Source: Clostridium punense
GTDB lineage: Bacteria > Bacillota > Clostridia > Clostridiales > Clostridiaceae
Length of the DNA stretch: 64,000 bases
Direction of reading: 5' to 3'
Assembly: GCF_017874425.1 (NCBI RefSeq)
Contig: NZ_JAGGLL010000001.1
Location: forward strand, 1-64,000
The position numbers were made by a program, and so were the translations under genes. Shown here piece by piece: positions 56,814-64,000 of the stretch. The notes under the pieces were generated by a model that was not told where the DNA came from, ran no database searches, and saw nothing but the letters and a program-made list of their open reading frames with translations. Numbering within the stretch: position 1 is the stretch's first letter; each line of letters starts with the position of its first letter.

Positions 56814-57656
56814 CTACTTCACATCTCTAGTTTCTTTTGGAACTATAATTAAAAGTTGCTCTAGCTTGTTAAAATCTACACTTGGCTTTATTATGGCATT
56901 TTTAACCACAGCAGCCTTGTCTTCTTCTACTTCAAGAACTTCTCCTATTTTAATTCCTTTTTGATATACTCCTCCAAGACCTGAGGTTAATATCACATCA
57001 CCTTTAGAAACTTGAGATTTAATTGAAAGCCCAGTTATTTGTGCTAAAAACTTATCTTCATTACCCTTATATCCTTTAACTATTCCATCACTTTCTTGAG
57101 TAGTAATTACATATCCAGCTACAGCAATATTCTCATTACATAAAGATTGAACTATAGCCCAGTTGTTCCCTACTGAAGTAACCTGTCCTACTAGCCCTTC
57201 CCCTGTAATTGCAACCATACCCTTTTGAATTCCCACATTTTTCCCCTTATTAATTATATAACCATCTAAAAAGTTAGAACCACTTATACCAACAATATCA
57301 CAGCCAACATAATTATATTCATTCCTTAAGTCTGTAAAATTAAGCATTCCTCTTAACCTTTGATTTTCTTGTTCTAATAGGGCATTTTGATTAGATTTAT
57401 ACTCTAAATCTTTATTCTTAGACCTAAGTTCTTCATTTTCTTTTTTAATTTCATTGATGTTAAAAATAAAACTTAGTGAATTTTTAACTCCATTTCCTAT
57501 TTTATAAAATATACCCTGTATAGGGTTCAGAGTCGCTCCCACTCCATTTTCCACAAAAGACACATTTTCTCTTTGAACAGAATAGCCAATTAAGAATAAA
57601 AAGCATACTGACAGTATAATTACTATAACTGCCAGTTTGTTTTTAATGCTCTTCAT
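56814..57656 (-). CDS. mreC: Rod shape-determining protein MreC
   Basis: A 280-residue bitopic protein. A TM helix (about 8-26), a coiled coil (about 65-105: EIKKENEELRSKNKDLEYK) and two beta domains with KGMVAITGEGLVGQVTSVG and ILTSGLGGVYQKGIKIGEV are typical. It organises the periplasmic side of the elongasome. It lies two bases after mreB. Confidence 0.94.
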   Translation of the reverse strand: MKSIKNKLAVIVIILSVCFLFLIGYSVQRENVSFVENGVGATLNPIQGIFYKIGNGVKNSLSFIFNINEIKKENEELRSKNKDLEYKSNQNALLEQENQRLRGMLNFTDLRNEYNYVGCDIVGISGSNFLDGYIINKGKNVGIQKGMVAITGEGLVGQVTSVGNNWAIVQSLCNENIAVAGYVITTQESDGIVKGYKGNEDKFLAQITGLSIKSQVSKGDVILTSGLGGVYQKGIKIGEVLEVEEDKAAVVKNAIIKPSVDFNKLEQLLIIVPKETRDVK

Positions 57657-57658
57657 TT

Positions 57659-58669
57659 TTATCTTCTCTTACTTAATACATCTAGATTATCTAAGGCTTT
57701 ACCTGCTCCTATAGCCACACAATCAAGTGGTATTTCTGCTATATTAACAGGCATATGTGTTTCGTGGTTAATTAATTTATCTAATCCTTTTAAAAGAGCT
57801 CCTCCTCCAGTTAGCATTATACCCTTATCCATGATATCTGCTGCTAATTCTGGTGGTGTTTTTTCAAGCGTAGTTTTTATTGAGTCTATAATTGCTGCTA
57901 TAGGCTCACTTAATGCCTCTCTTACTTCTGATTCAGTTATCTCTATAACTTTTGGAAGCCCTGTAACTAAATCTCTTCCTCTTATCTCCATAGTATTATC
58001 TGGTTCTCCTAAATCAAAGGCTGAACCTAATTGTATTTTTATAGCTTCTGATGTTCTTTCACCTATCATAAGATTGTATTGTTTTTTTATGTAAGCAATA
58101 ATAGAAGTGTCTAGTTCATCTCCTGCAACTCTTAAGGATTTGCTAGTAACTATTCCCCCAAGTGAAATAATAGCAACTTCTGTAGTTCCACCACCTATGT
58201 CTACAACCATGCTTCCTGTTGGTTCATTTACTGGAAGGCCTGCTCCAATAGCTGCTGCCATTGGCTCTTCCATTAAATGTGCTTCCCTTGCTCCTGCACT
58301 TTTTGTAGCTTCTTCTATGGCTCTTTTTTCCACTTCTGTTACTCCTGATGGAAAACATACTACAATTCTAGGACTCTTAAAAGAATTTTTCGCCCCAACT
58401 TTATCTATAAAATGTCTTAACATTTTCTCAGTTACATCAAAATCAGCAATTACACCATCTTTCATAGGTCTTATTGCCACGATATTTCCTGGAGTTCTTC
58501 CAATCATTTGTTTAGCTTCATTTCCTACTGCAAGAACTTTTCCAGTATTTTTATTTATTGCAACAACTGAAGGTTCCCTTAATACAATCCCCTTCCCCTT
58601 AACATAAACTAGTGTATTAGCTGTTCCTAAATCTATTCCCATGTCTCTTGACTTCGCAAATAATCCCAT
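57659..58669 (-). CDS. mreB: Rod shape-determining actin homologue MreB
   Basis: A 336-residue bacterial actin: [25 protein letters not shown] (phosphate 1), [17 protein letters not shown] (phosphate 2) and [15 protein letters not shown] (adenosine motif). It directs insertion of wall material on the cytoplasmic membrane face. It is the first gene of mreBCD-PBP2, 29 bases after radC. Confidence 0.97.
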   Translation of the reverse strand: MGLFAKSRDMGIDLGTANTLVYVKGKGIVLREPSVVAINKNTGKVLAVGNEAKQMIGRTPGNIVAIRPMKDGVIADFDVTEKMLRHFIDKVGAKNSFKSPRIVVCFPSGVTEVEKRAIEEATKSAGAREAHLMEEPMAAAIGAGLPVNEPTGSMVVDIGGGTTEVAIISLGGIVTSKSLRVAGDELDTSIIAYIKKQYNLMIGERTSEAIKIQLGSAFDLGEPDNTMEIRGRDLVTGLPKVIEITESEVREALSEPIAAIIDSIKTTLEKTPPELAADIMDKGIMLTGGGALLKGLDKLINHETHMPVNIAEIPLDCVAIGAGKALDNLDVLSKRR

Positions 58670-58698
58670 TAAAATTCTCCTTTCTATTTATAAAAACT

Positions 58699-59385
58699 CT
58701 ATAATACTCCCTTTTCTTTCAAACTAATATAAGTACCATTTCCAATTATAATGTGATCTAAAACATCTATACCAATGAGTTTCCCACATTCTTGCAGTCT
58801 ATTAGTAATACCTATATCCTCCTTACTTGGAGTTGGGTCTCCCGAAGGATGATTATGACATACAATAATTGAAGCACTGCTGCATTTAATAGCTTCAACA
58901 AAAACCTCTCTCGGATGGACTATAGAACTGTTTAAACTTCCGATGGATATATCTACAGACTTAATTACTATATTTTTAGTATTTAACATAATAACCTTTA
59001 GACATTCCTTTTTCAAATATCTCATAGGTTCCATCACATATTCCACTACATCCTGAGGTTGTTTAATTTTAATTTCATCCCCTGATTTAAAGGATTTAAA
59101 TCTTTTTGATAGTTCAGACAGTGCTAAAAGCTGAGTAGCTTTAGCCTCTCCTATACCTTTTAAATTTTGAAGGTCGTTGATATCAGAATTTAAGAGTCCA
59201 TTTATACCACCACATTGTGAAAGTATTCTATTACTTAAATTCAAAATATTTTCAGACTTGCTTCCAGTTCGTAATATTATAGCTAAAAGCTCTCCATTAG
59301 ACAAGCTTTCCGCTCCATATAGCAACATTTTTTCTCTTGGTCTTTCATTTCTTGGTAAATCTGTAAGTTTAATTTTTTCTTCCAT
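58699..59385 (-). CDS. radC: RadC family JAMM-domain protein
   Basis: A 228-residue protein. A helix-hairpin-helix segment (LKGIGEAKATQLLAL, about 66-80) precedes a JAB/MPN metalloprotease fold with HPREVF and CHNHPSGDPTPSKED (about 170-190), the full JAMM motif. Its cellular role is unresolved despite the old DNA-repair name. It stands between maf and mreB as in Bacillus. Confidence 0.93.
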   Translation of the reverse strand: MEEKIKLTDLPRNERPREKMLLYGAESLSNGELLAIILRTGSKSENILNLSNRILSQCGGINGLLNSDINDLQNLKGIGEAKATQLLALSELSKRFKSFKSGDEIKIKQPQDVVEYVMEPMRYLKKECLKVIMLNTKNIVIKSVDISIGSLNSSIVHPREVFVEAIKCSSASIIVCHNHPSGDPTPSKEDIGITNRLQECGKLIGIDVLDHIIIGNGTYISLKEKGVL

Positions 59386-59397
59386 TTCAAAACTCCT

Positions 59398-59973
59398 TTA
59401 TAGATTTACCCCCATCTCCTTTAGCATTAAGTATAATTTATTCACAGATAACCCCATTACATTATAATAGCATCCATTTATTCCTTCAACAAAAATGGCG
59501 CCTTTATCTTGTATTCCATAAGCTCCTGCTTTATCAAAAGGTTCTCCTGATTTTACATAATCCTTAATGAGCTCCTCATGAAGGTCCATAAATTTCACTT
59601 CAGTACATATACAGCTTTTCTTTACATCCTTAGTAACACTGTTTATAATAACAATGCTTGAATAAACATAGTGAACATTGTTACTTAACATTTTAAGCAT
59701 AGAAAAAGCCTCTTTTTCATTCTTAGGCTTTCCTAAAACATGGCCATTAAAAAACACTATAGTATCACAGCCTATTATTAAAGTGTCTTCATTTACCTTC
59801 TGTAATACATCTTTTGCTTTTTCTTCTGCTAATATACAAACATAATCACAAGGATTTCCATTAAATTTTACGCTGCTTTCATCAAAATTACTTACTAAGA
59901 TTTTAAAGTCTTTGATTAACTTTCCTAGTAGCTGTTGCCTTCTCGGAGATGCTGATGCTAGTATGATATTCAT
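59398..59973 (-). CDS. maf: Maf family nucleotide pyrophosphatase
   Basis: A 191-residue Maf protein. It starts NIILASASPRRQQLL, with the Ser/Arg nucleotide-binding motif, and has SNFDESSV, AEEKAKD, and DTIVFFNGHVLGKP. The family hydrolyses non-canonical or pyrimidine nucleoside triphosphates; in Bacillus it also affects septum formation. It is 12 bases upstream of radC. Confidence 0.94.
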   Translation of the reverse strand: MNIILASASPRRQQLLGKLIKDFKILVSNFDESSVKFNGNPCDYVCILAEEKAKDVLQKVNEDTLIIGCDTIVFFNGHVLGKPKNEKEAFSMLKMLSNNVHYVYSSIVIINSVTKDVKKSCICTEVKFMDLHEELIKDYVKSGEPFDKAGAYGIQDKGAIFVEGINGCYYNVMGLSVNKLYLMLKEMGVNL

Positions 59974-59983
59974 AGTCTCACCC

Positions 59984-60244
59984 CTATAGTTTTCTAAATA
60001 ATATTATTGCCAAAACTATACCAATAATAGACATAAAATTAATATTAAAGTTAAAACCGAAAGCTAATTCTACAACTTTTAAATCTAATGATAAAGGGCT
60101 TTTTAATCCTATAGAATAAGCCTTACCTAAAAAGCTTAACCCGCTAAAATTATTGGCCAAAATCTCCCCAATAAAACTCCCTGAAATGGCTCCTAGCAAT
60201 ATACCAAATATATATTCCTTGGCTTTCATATCTCCATTTCTCAT
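59984..60244 (-). CDS. DUF4321 family small membrane protein
   Basis: An 86-residue protein with two TM helices (about 9-27 and 62-83), separated by a segment LSFLGKAYSIGLKSPLSLDLKVVELAFGF. This pattern belongs to the DUF4321 proteins commonly located beside maf in clostridia. The function is unknown. GGGGG precedes the ATG; a second ATG five codons on with its own GGAGAT is also possible. Confidence 0.75.
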   Translation of the reverse strand: MRNGDMKAKEYIFGILLGAISGSFIGEILANNFSGLSFLGKAYSIGLKSPLSLDLKVVELAFGFNFNINFMSIIGIVLAIILFRKL

Positions 60245-60477
60245 TCTATATCCCCCATCTAAAATTTAAAATCAATATACATTTTTATCTTATATAGTTT
60301 AACACTTAACAAATTCTTATACAAGGCTATAACCCATTATTTAAAAATTTTTTATTATTTTGTTATTTATTAGTAGAGTATGTATTATTTTAAAGCATAT
60401 CTCTAATTTTTTAAATTTTAATAATATAATTTAAGTTATTTTAGTTCTATTTTTAAAATTTTGTTCAAAAAAACTTT
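60245..60477. other. Noncoding region upstream of the DUF4321 gene
   Basis: Very AT-rich, about 230 bases. It probably holds the promoter of the maf-radC-mre run, but no consensus boxes could be fixed. Confidence 0.35.
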
Positions 60478-60505
60478 AAAAGTGCCCATAAACTTAGGCA
60501 CTTTT
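60478..60505 (-). terminator. Intrinsic terminator of the SPOR-domain gene
   Basis: A 9-bp perfect stem (AAAAGTGCC/GGCACTTTT) with a ten-base loop, followed by TTTTTTTG-rich sequence on the minus strand (AAAGTTTTTTTG). Confidence 0.85.
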
Positions 60506-60518
60506 ATTAGTTTCTATA

Positions 60519-61229
60519 TTACTTTTTAAATTGTTTCAGCTTATTATAGGTTGTACTAGTTATTTCTCCTACTTTTGTCTTGTCTACCTCTTCCGGTAAC
60601 GATTTAATATACTCCTTTAATTCAATTACATCTTTATAATGCTTTTTATTTTCCTCAATAGTCTGAAGAGACTCTGCCCAGGCTTTCAACTCATTAGTTT
60701 TTACAGCCTTAATATTTTGCTCTGAAACCTTATTAATTATCTTGAAATTTGCTTCAATTATTTGACATAGTTCCCCAGTTGATAGGTCATCATAATACAC
60801 ATTAATTACTGATTTAGTACTATTAATCCCCTTCTCTTTTAACATATTATAAACCGGTTCCCATTGGTCTTTCGAATACACACCAAAGTATACTCTAAAA
60901 AGCTCGCCTTCCTCTACAATAAAAGGACTTCCCATAGACTCTATACTCTTTCTTAAGGCTTCAGCATTTTCTTTCACCTTAAACACTCCACATTGAATTA
61001 AGTAAAACTGATGATTAGGTTCTCCTTTATTTTCTTGTTCTCCCTGCTGATTTTTACCATTTTCAGTAACTTCAGTTCCCTTTTGCTGCTCAGCTTCTGT
61101 TGCTTTCTTAAACATAAAAGATAAGCCTGTCCCTAAAAGCAGCGCCGCTAATAGAGTTACAACAAAGTATAAAAAGAAATTACCTTTTCCTCTTCGCTTT
61201 TGTTTTATATTATATCTTGTGTACTTCAT
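60519..61229 (-). CDS. SPOR-domain membrane protein
   Basis: A 236-residue protein: a basic N-terminus, a TM helix (about 17-38), a charged linker (39-75) and a SPOR-like domain beginning HQFYLIQCGVFKVKENAEALRKS (about 73-150). A helical C-terminal extension with EEVDKTKVGEITSTTYNKL follows. SPOR domains bind peptidoglycan denuded of stem peptides, so a role in division or sporulation septa is likely (inference). It stands alone between its terminator and repeat copy A7. GGGTGATAAA precedes the ATG. Confidence 0.75.
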   Translation of the reverse strand: MKYTRYNIKQKRRGKGNFFLYFVVTLLAALLLGTGLSFMFKKATEAEQQKGTEVTENGKNQQGEQENKGEPNHQFYLIQCGVFKVKENAEALRKSIESMGSPFIVEEGELFRVYFGVYSKDQWEPVYNMLKEKGINSTKSVINVYYDDLSTGELCQIIEANFKIINKVSEQNIKAVKTNELKAWAESLQTIEENKKHYKDVIELKEYIKSLPEEVDKTKVGEITSTTYNKLKQFKK

Positions 61230-61343
61230 TTTATCACCCCAACCTATAGATTAAATTACAAAATCACCTATTGTAATTTTATAATTATCTTTATTACACT
61301 TGTCCAAGTTTTATACCAAAAAACCTTCGACATAGTTTTTATA

Positions 61344-61465
61344 AATAGGCTTCATTAGTGAAAGTTTAATTTATTTAGCATGAATTTCATTCTTGTTCAA
61401 AAAGCCTTAAGGGAACCAGTGTAATTACTCATGTATAAGTTAAGCTTTTATTCTGGTTCCCTATA
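61344..61465 (-). repeat. Dispersed repeat family A, copy A7 (inverted, best preserved)
   Basis: The only copy in the opposite orientation. On the minus strand it reads TATAGGGAACCAG at the start, CTTAACTTATACATGAGT, then CTGGTTCCCTTAAGGC, which pairs perfectly with GGGAACCAG, then the ATGAAT/ATTCAT-type hairpin (GAATGAAATTCATGC) and the right end GAAGCCTATTT. Confidence 0.8.
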
Positions 61466-61467
61466 AT

Positions 61468-61500
61468 AACAAAAGCAGAGAAACTCCTCTGCTTTTTGTT
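61468..61500 (-). terminator. Intrinsic terminator after the Met-rich protein gene
   Basis: A 13-bp stem (AACAAAAGCAGAG with its near-perfect complement) around a six-base loop; TTTTGTTATTAT follows on the minus strand. It overlaps the stop codon of the gene. Confidence 0.8.
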
Positions 61501-61891
61501 ACTCATCATACATTAGGGTAAGTCTTATTACTCTTCTTACAAGTCTTCTTGCTTTTTCATAAGGTACCCCATTTCTTTCCAAAAACCTGAATATGCCCGG
61601 ATTATTATTCTCAATCCTACTAAGAATTAAATCTACTCTAGAATAATTGTCCTCCTCGTATCCATCTTCTATATTAACAAGTCCATTGCCTATAAATGGA
61701 GAAGTTCTACTTAGCGGAAAGCTTCTTTGCATAGGGCTTATTAAATTGTTCATTGGCATCATTCCCATCATACAGCACATGGACATAAATTCCTTCATTT
61801 CCTCTGGAATATCAGCATTGTCCATAGGAGCCATTGGAACGAACTCATATTCCTCGTAGACAATTTCCTCTTTATCCTTTTGAAATTCCAT
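61499..61891 (-). CDS. Small Met/Cys-rich protein of unknown function
   Basis: A 130-residue protein that I do not recognise. It has an acidic N-terminus (EEIVYEEYEFVPMAPMDNADIPEEM), a short Met/Cys stretch (FMSMCCMMGMMPMNNL, about 35-50), and a helical, basic C-terminus (about 85-130) with FLERNGVPYEKARRLVRRVIRLTL. No TM helix or signal peptide. GGAGGTATAGT before the ATG and its own terminator make it a real gene. The Met-rich stretch recalls some spore-coat proteins, but that is only a guess. Confidence 0.6.
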   Translation of the reverse strand: MEFQKDKEEIVYEEYEFVPMAPMDNADIPEEMKEFMSMCCMMGMMPMNNLISPMQRSFPLSRTSPFIGNGLVNIEDGYEEDNYSRVDLILSRIENNNPGIFRFLERNGVPYEKARRLVRRVIRLTLMYDE

Positions 61892-62049
61892 ACTATACCT
61901 CCATTTTATTCCTTCTCTAAAATGTATGCATAGATGTTTAAATAAATTCTATTTTATTTCGTCCCTAAACTTTTATCTTAATGCTTTATTTAACTAAAAT
62001 ACACAATAAAATTCCTGGACATATAACACAAATCCTACTCTTTATAAAT
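61892..62049. other. Noncoding region upstream of the Met-rich protein gene
   Basis: About 160 AT-rich bases. No clear promoter boxes were identified. Confidence 0.35.
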
Positions 62050-62096
62050 AAGAAAAGAATAACTTAATCATGTATTATTCAAGTTATTCTTTTCTT
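62050..62096 (-). terminator. Intrinsic terminator of the recombinase gene
   Basis: A perfect 16-bp stem (AAGAAAAGAATAACTT and complement) with a 15-base loop. The 3' arm itself ends TTCTTTTCTT and ATTTAT follows on the minus strand. Confidence 0.8.
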
Positions 62097-62150
62097 ATCA
62101 TCTTCACCTATTTAACTTCAATTCCACTAGAGGTAGTCTTTGAGAAAATA

Positions 62151-63134
62151 TTATAGGAGATCTATAGTATCTCCCGCATTATTCTTAAGTTTATCTATGG
62201 AATGTATGTACCTATTGGTTGTGGATATACTTTTATGAGCCGCAAACTCCCTTACCTTCTCAATAGTAGCCCCTTTAGTTATTGCAATAGTTATTGCTGT
62301 ATGTCTTGTTGAATGAACTCGTAGTTTTTTATTTATTTTTGCTTCTTTACAAACTCTTTTAATCATATAGTTTAGGGTGCTTGGGTCAAGTTTTTCTCTA
62401 TTTTGTCCGTTAAGAGAGTGCCCAATAAATAAATAATCTTCTTTATTATCTTCAGAAGTTCTTCCTGTAGTTTTTATATATTCATTAATAAGTTCCTTCA
62501 CCTTTGGTTGGAGTTTAACCATATCTGCTTTATTACCCTTTCTTATAACTTTTACTACATCATATTGCCCATAAGCTACAATATCCTTGAGTTTAATATT
62601 TATTATTTCCGATTTTCTTAGGGCTGTGGTTAGGGCTAAAGATAAAATTGCTTTATTTCTTAAACCTAAAACTGTGGATGTATCAATGCTATTTAATAAA
62701 ATCTTACATTCTTCCTCAGTTAAAAATTCCGTTTCACTATTGTTTATAGTAGGTTTTTCTTCCTTTAAATTGCTAAAAGGATTAAATTTGATAATTTGAA
62801 ATCCACTATAATTATCTACGTATTTCATTAGCCATTTATATAAAGCACTAAGAGAAGATATTTTTCTGTTGATTGTGGCTGAGGAAAGCCCCTTTTCTTT
62901 TAACTCTAGGATAAACTCCTGAGCATGAAATATATTGACTTTAACCATATCATCTAGTGCAATTTCTTCTATGTTACTAACTTTAAAAAAATCCTTTATA
63001 TCTCTTTCATAGCTTCTACTTGTATACCTACTCTTTGACTCCCTAAGATCTAAAAAATACCTGATAAAATGTTTATTTCTAAAAATCTGTAAGTCCTTAT
63101 TTAATATTTCATGGGAAGTAATTTCATTTTTCAC
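62151..63134 (-). CDS. Tyrosine recombinase (XerC/D-like integrase)
   Basis: A 327-residue site-specific recombinase. The N-terminal SAM-like core-binding domain (about 17-110) precedes the catalytic domain with R173 (TTALRKSE), K in VIRKGNKAD, H274-x-x-R277 (HSTRHTA), H300 and the nucleophile Y309 (STTNRYIHS). All catalytic residues are present. The GTG start follows AGGTGATATT. No prophage or conjugative genes, excisionase or clear att repeats lie beside it, so a chromosomal Xer-like or isolated integrase role is open. Confidence 0.88.
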   Translation of the reverse strand: MKNEITSHEILNKDLQIFRNKHFIRYFLDLRESKSRYTSRSYERDIKDFFKVSNIEEIALDDMVKVNIFHAQEFILELKEKGLSSATINRKISSLSALYKWLMKYVDNYSGFQIIKFNPFSNLKEEKPTINNSETEFLTEEECKILLNSIDTSTVLGLRNKAILSLALTTALRKSEIINIKLKDIVAYGQYDVVKVIRKGNKADMVKLQPKVKELINEYIKTTGRTSEDNKEDYLFIGHSLNGQNREKLDPSTLNYMIKRVCKEAKINKKLRVHSTRHTAITIAITKGATIEKVREFAAHKSISTTNRYIHSIDKLKNNAGDTIDLL

Positions 63135-63429
63135 AATATCACCTTTAACTTTCTAGTTTATGAGAAAATCACTTAAACAATAATTTACAACCTAAAGAAG
63201 TGATTCCCCAATAGAGATAGAAAACTCAAATCTAACATCCATAAGATTTTAATTTTTCTTTCATATCATAAATCAATTATCTTAATTATACACTAGAAGC
63301 TCAAATAATGAACAAATCCATTTTATTCATCTACTTTAGAAGTATAATAATTTTTTATTATTATATAGCTTCATTAAGAAATTATCATAAATCTGACTAA
63401 CACTTATTTTTAATCCTTATAAGAATAAA
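63135..63429. other. Noncoding region between HPr and recombinase
   Basis: AT-rich. A minus-strand TATAAT stands near 63288-63293, with a poor TTGTTC -35 19 bases upstream. It could serve the recombinase gene, but the evidence is weak. Confidence 0.35.
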
Positions 63430-63468
63430 TTAGGCTACAGCACTTATTTATTGCGTGCTGTAGCCTAA
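63430..63468 (-). terminator. Intrinsic terminator of ptsH
   Basis: A perfect 14-bp stem (TTAGGCTACAGCAC and complement) with an 11-base loop, followed by TTTATTCTTAT on the minus strand. Confidence 0.88.
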
Positions 63469-63506
63469 TACGTTTCGTTTTAATTCAATTTATTCTTGAG
63501 TAAGTT

Positions 63507-63767
63507 TTACCCTTCAAAGCCTTCTACTAATTCACTAATTTCTTTTAAGGCTGCATTTTCATCTGATCCCTTAGTACTAAGTACAATATTAGCTCCTTTG
63601 CTTATGCCCAGTGATAGTATACCTATTAAACTCTTAGCATTTGCACTCTTTCCTTTGTACTCAATTTTAATTTCACATTTGAAACGAGTAGCCTTTTGTA
63701 CTAGCAATGTTGCTGGTCTAGCATGAAGCCCTTGAGAATTTTTAATTTCTATTTCTTTTGATACCAA
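63507..63767 (-). CDS. ptsH: Phosphocarrier protein HPr
   Basis: An 86-residue HPr. The phosphorylated H15 lies in GLHARPA and the regulatory S46 in NAKSLIGILSLG. H15 takes phosphate from enzyme I for sugar PTS uptake. S46 is the site for HPr kinase, giving the CcpA corepressor form. The presence of His rules out Crh. The TTG start follows GAGGTGATAC. No ptsI is adjacent downstream, as is common in clostridia. Confidence 0.95.
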   Translation of the reverse strand: MVSKEIEIKNSQGLHARPATLLVQKATRFKCEIKIEYKGKSANAKSLIGILSLGISKGANIVLSTKGSDENAALKEISELVEGFEG

Positions 63768-63798
63768 AATGTATCACCTCATCTTTTTTGGTGAATTT

Positions 63799-64000
63799 CT
63801 ATTTTACTGTGCTTACAAACTTTTCTATTCTGTCTAAACCATTTTTTATGTTTTCCATTGATGTAGCATATGAAAGTCTTATAAAGTTATCAACCCCAAA
63901 AGCTATTCCAGGAATTACTGCAACTTTTTCTTTTTCTAATAATAAATCACTAAAAGTTAATGAATCCTTAATTACTTTACCTTCTACTTCTTTGTTTAAT
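63799..64000 (-). CDS. Class I/II PLP-dependent aminotransferase, C-terminal fragment
   Basis: Only the last 67 codons lie in the window; the gene continues beyond the right edge. The translated end reads VIPGIAFGVDNFIRLSYATSM and then ENIKNGLDRIEKFVSTVK. The R in FIRLSYA is the substrate-carboxylate arginine of aspartate-aminotransferase-like fold type I enzymes. An aspartate aminotransferase is the most likely member. Its stop codon is 32 bases upstream of ptsH. Confidence 0.85.
   Translation of the reverse strand, partial: LNKEVEGKVIKDSLTFSDLLLEKEKVAVIPGIAFGVDNFIRLSYATSMENIKNGLDRIEKFVSTVK

Noticed and set aside
58107-58607. Plus-strand open frame of 166 codons opposite mreB
   Set aside because: It is the antisense shadow of a highly conserved gene, has Ser/Ile/Pro-rich composition typical of such shadows, and has no ribosome binding site or promoter.
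63507-63767. Crh instead of HPr
   Set aside because: Crh lacks the PTS histidine. Here H15 is present in GLHARPA.

Overview
The window is strongly AT-rich and reads as a chromosomal segment of a spore-forming, low-GC Firmicute, most likely a Clostridium (sensu stricto) or close relative. Support: the sporulation genes yqfC/yqfD, spoIIP, gpr and spoIVFA/spoIVFB; the HrcA/CIRCE-controlled hrcA-grpE-dnaK-dnaJ operon; strong GGAGG-type ribosome binding sites with frequent GTG/TTG starts; and gene order that matches two blocks known from Bacillus subtilis and clostridia. Nearly every gene is on the minus strand. Only rpsT and a D,D-carboxypeptidase gene are on the plus strand.

Read in the direction of transcription (high to low coordinates), the window begins with an aminotransferase fragment at the edge, then ptsH (HPr), a tyrosine recombinase, a small Met-rich protein and a SPOR-domain protein. 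The cell-shape and division block follows: maf-radC-mreBCD-PBP2-minCDE-rodA-mgsA-spoIVFA-spoIVFB. Next come two paired radical-SAM-family genes and rng, then rplU-prp-rpmA, obgE-yhbY, nadD-yqeK, an LCP wall-polymer ligase, ridA and an RluA-type pseudouridine synthase.

The middle holds dacF (plus strand), comEA and a complete selenocysteine cassette: selD, selA, selB and tRNA-Sec. selD itself carries an in-frame UGA at codon 14, so its coding region is longer than the stretch that begins at the first ATG after the UGA. An O-antigen-ligase-like membrane protein and comEC, whose C-terminal metallo-beta-lactamase-like domain has lost its metal motif, follow. The last block is holA / rpsT / gpr / spoIIP / a YqxA-position gene / lepA / hemW / hrcA-grpE-dnaK-dnaJ / prmA-rsmE-mtaB / HIT / rpsU-yqeY / yqfC-yqfD / 7TM-HD phosphodiesterase / ybeY / dgkA-PAP2.

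The genes are mostly conserved housekeeping genes. The unusual material lies between them. Two families of dispersed, structured, noncoding repeats occur in intergenic gaps. Family A is about 105-125 bp with TATAGG/CCTATA ends and nested hairpins (seven copies seen). Family B is about 70-210 bp with long imperfect inverted ends and a variable number of 18-bp palindromic units whose stems covary (five copies seen). There is also a candidate structured RNA upstream of spoIIP, a terminator hairpin containing the Shine-Dalgarno sequence of the next gene, and an L21-type leader. phoH, spo0B and rsfS are absent from the places synteny would put them.

Transcription is supported by several near-consensus sigma-A promoters (rpsU, rpsT, rplU, hrcA, lepA) and by about twenty hairpin terminators. 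Positions, motifs and hairpins were read by eye. Family assignments rest on recognised motifs, not on database searches.
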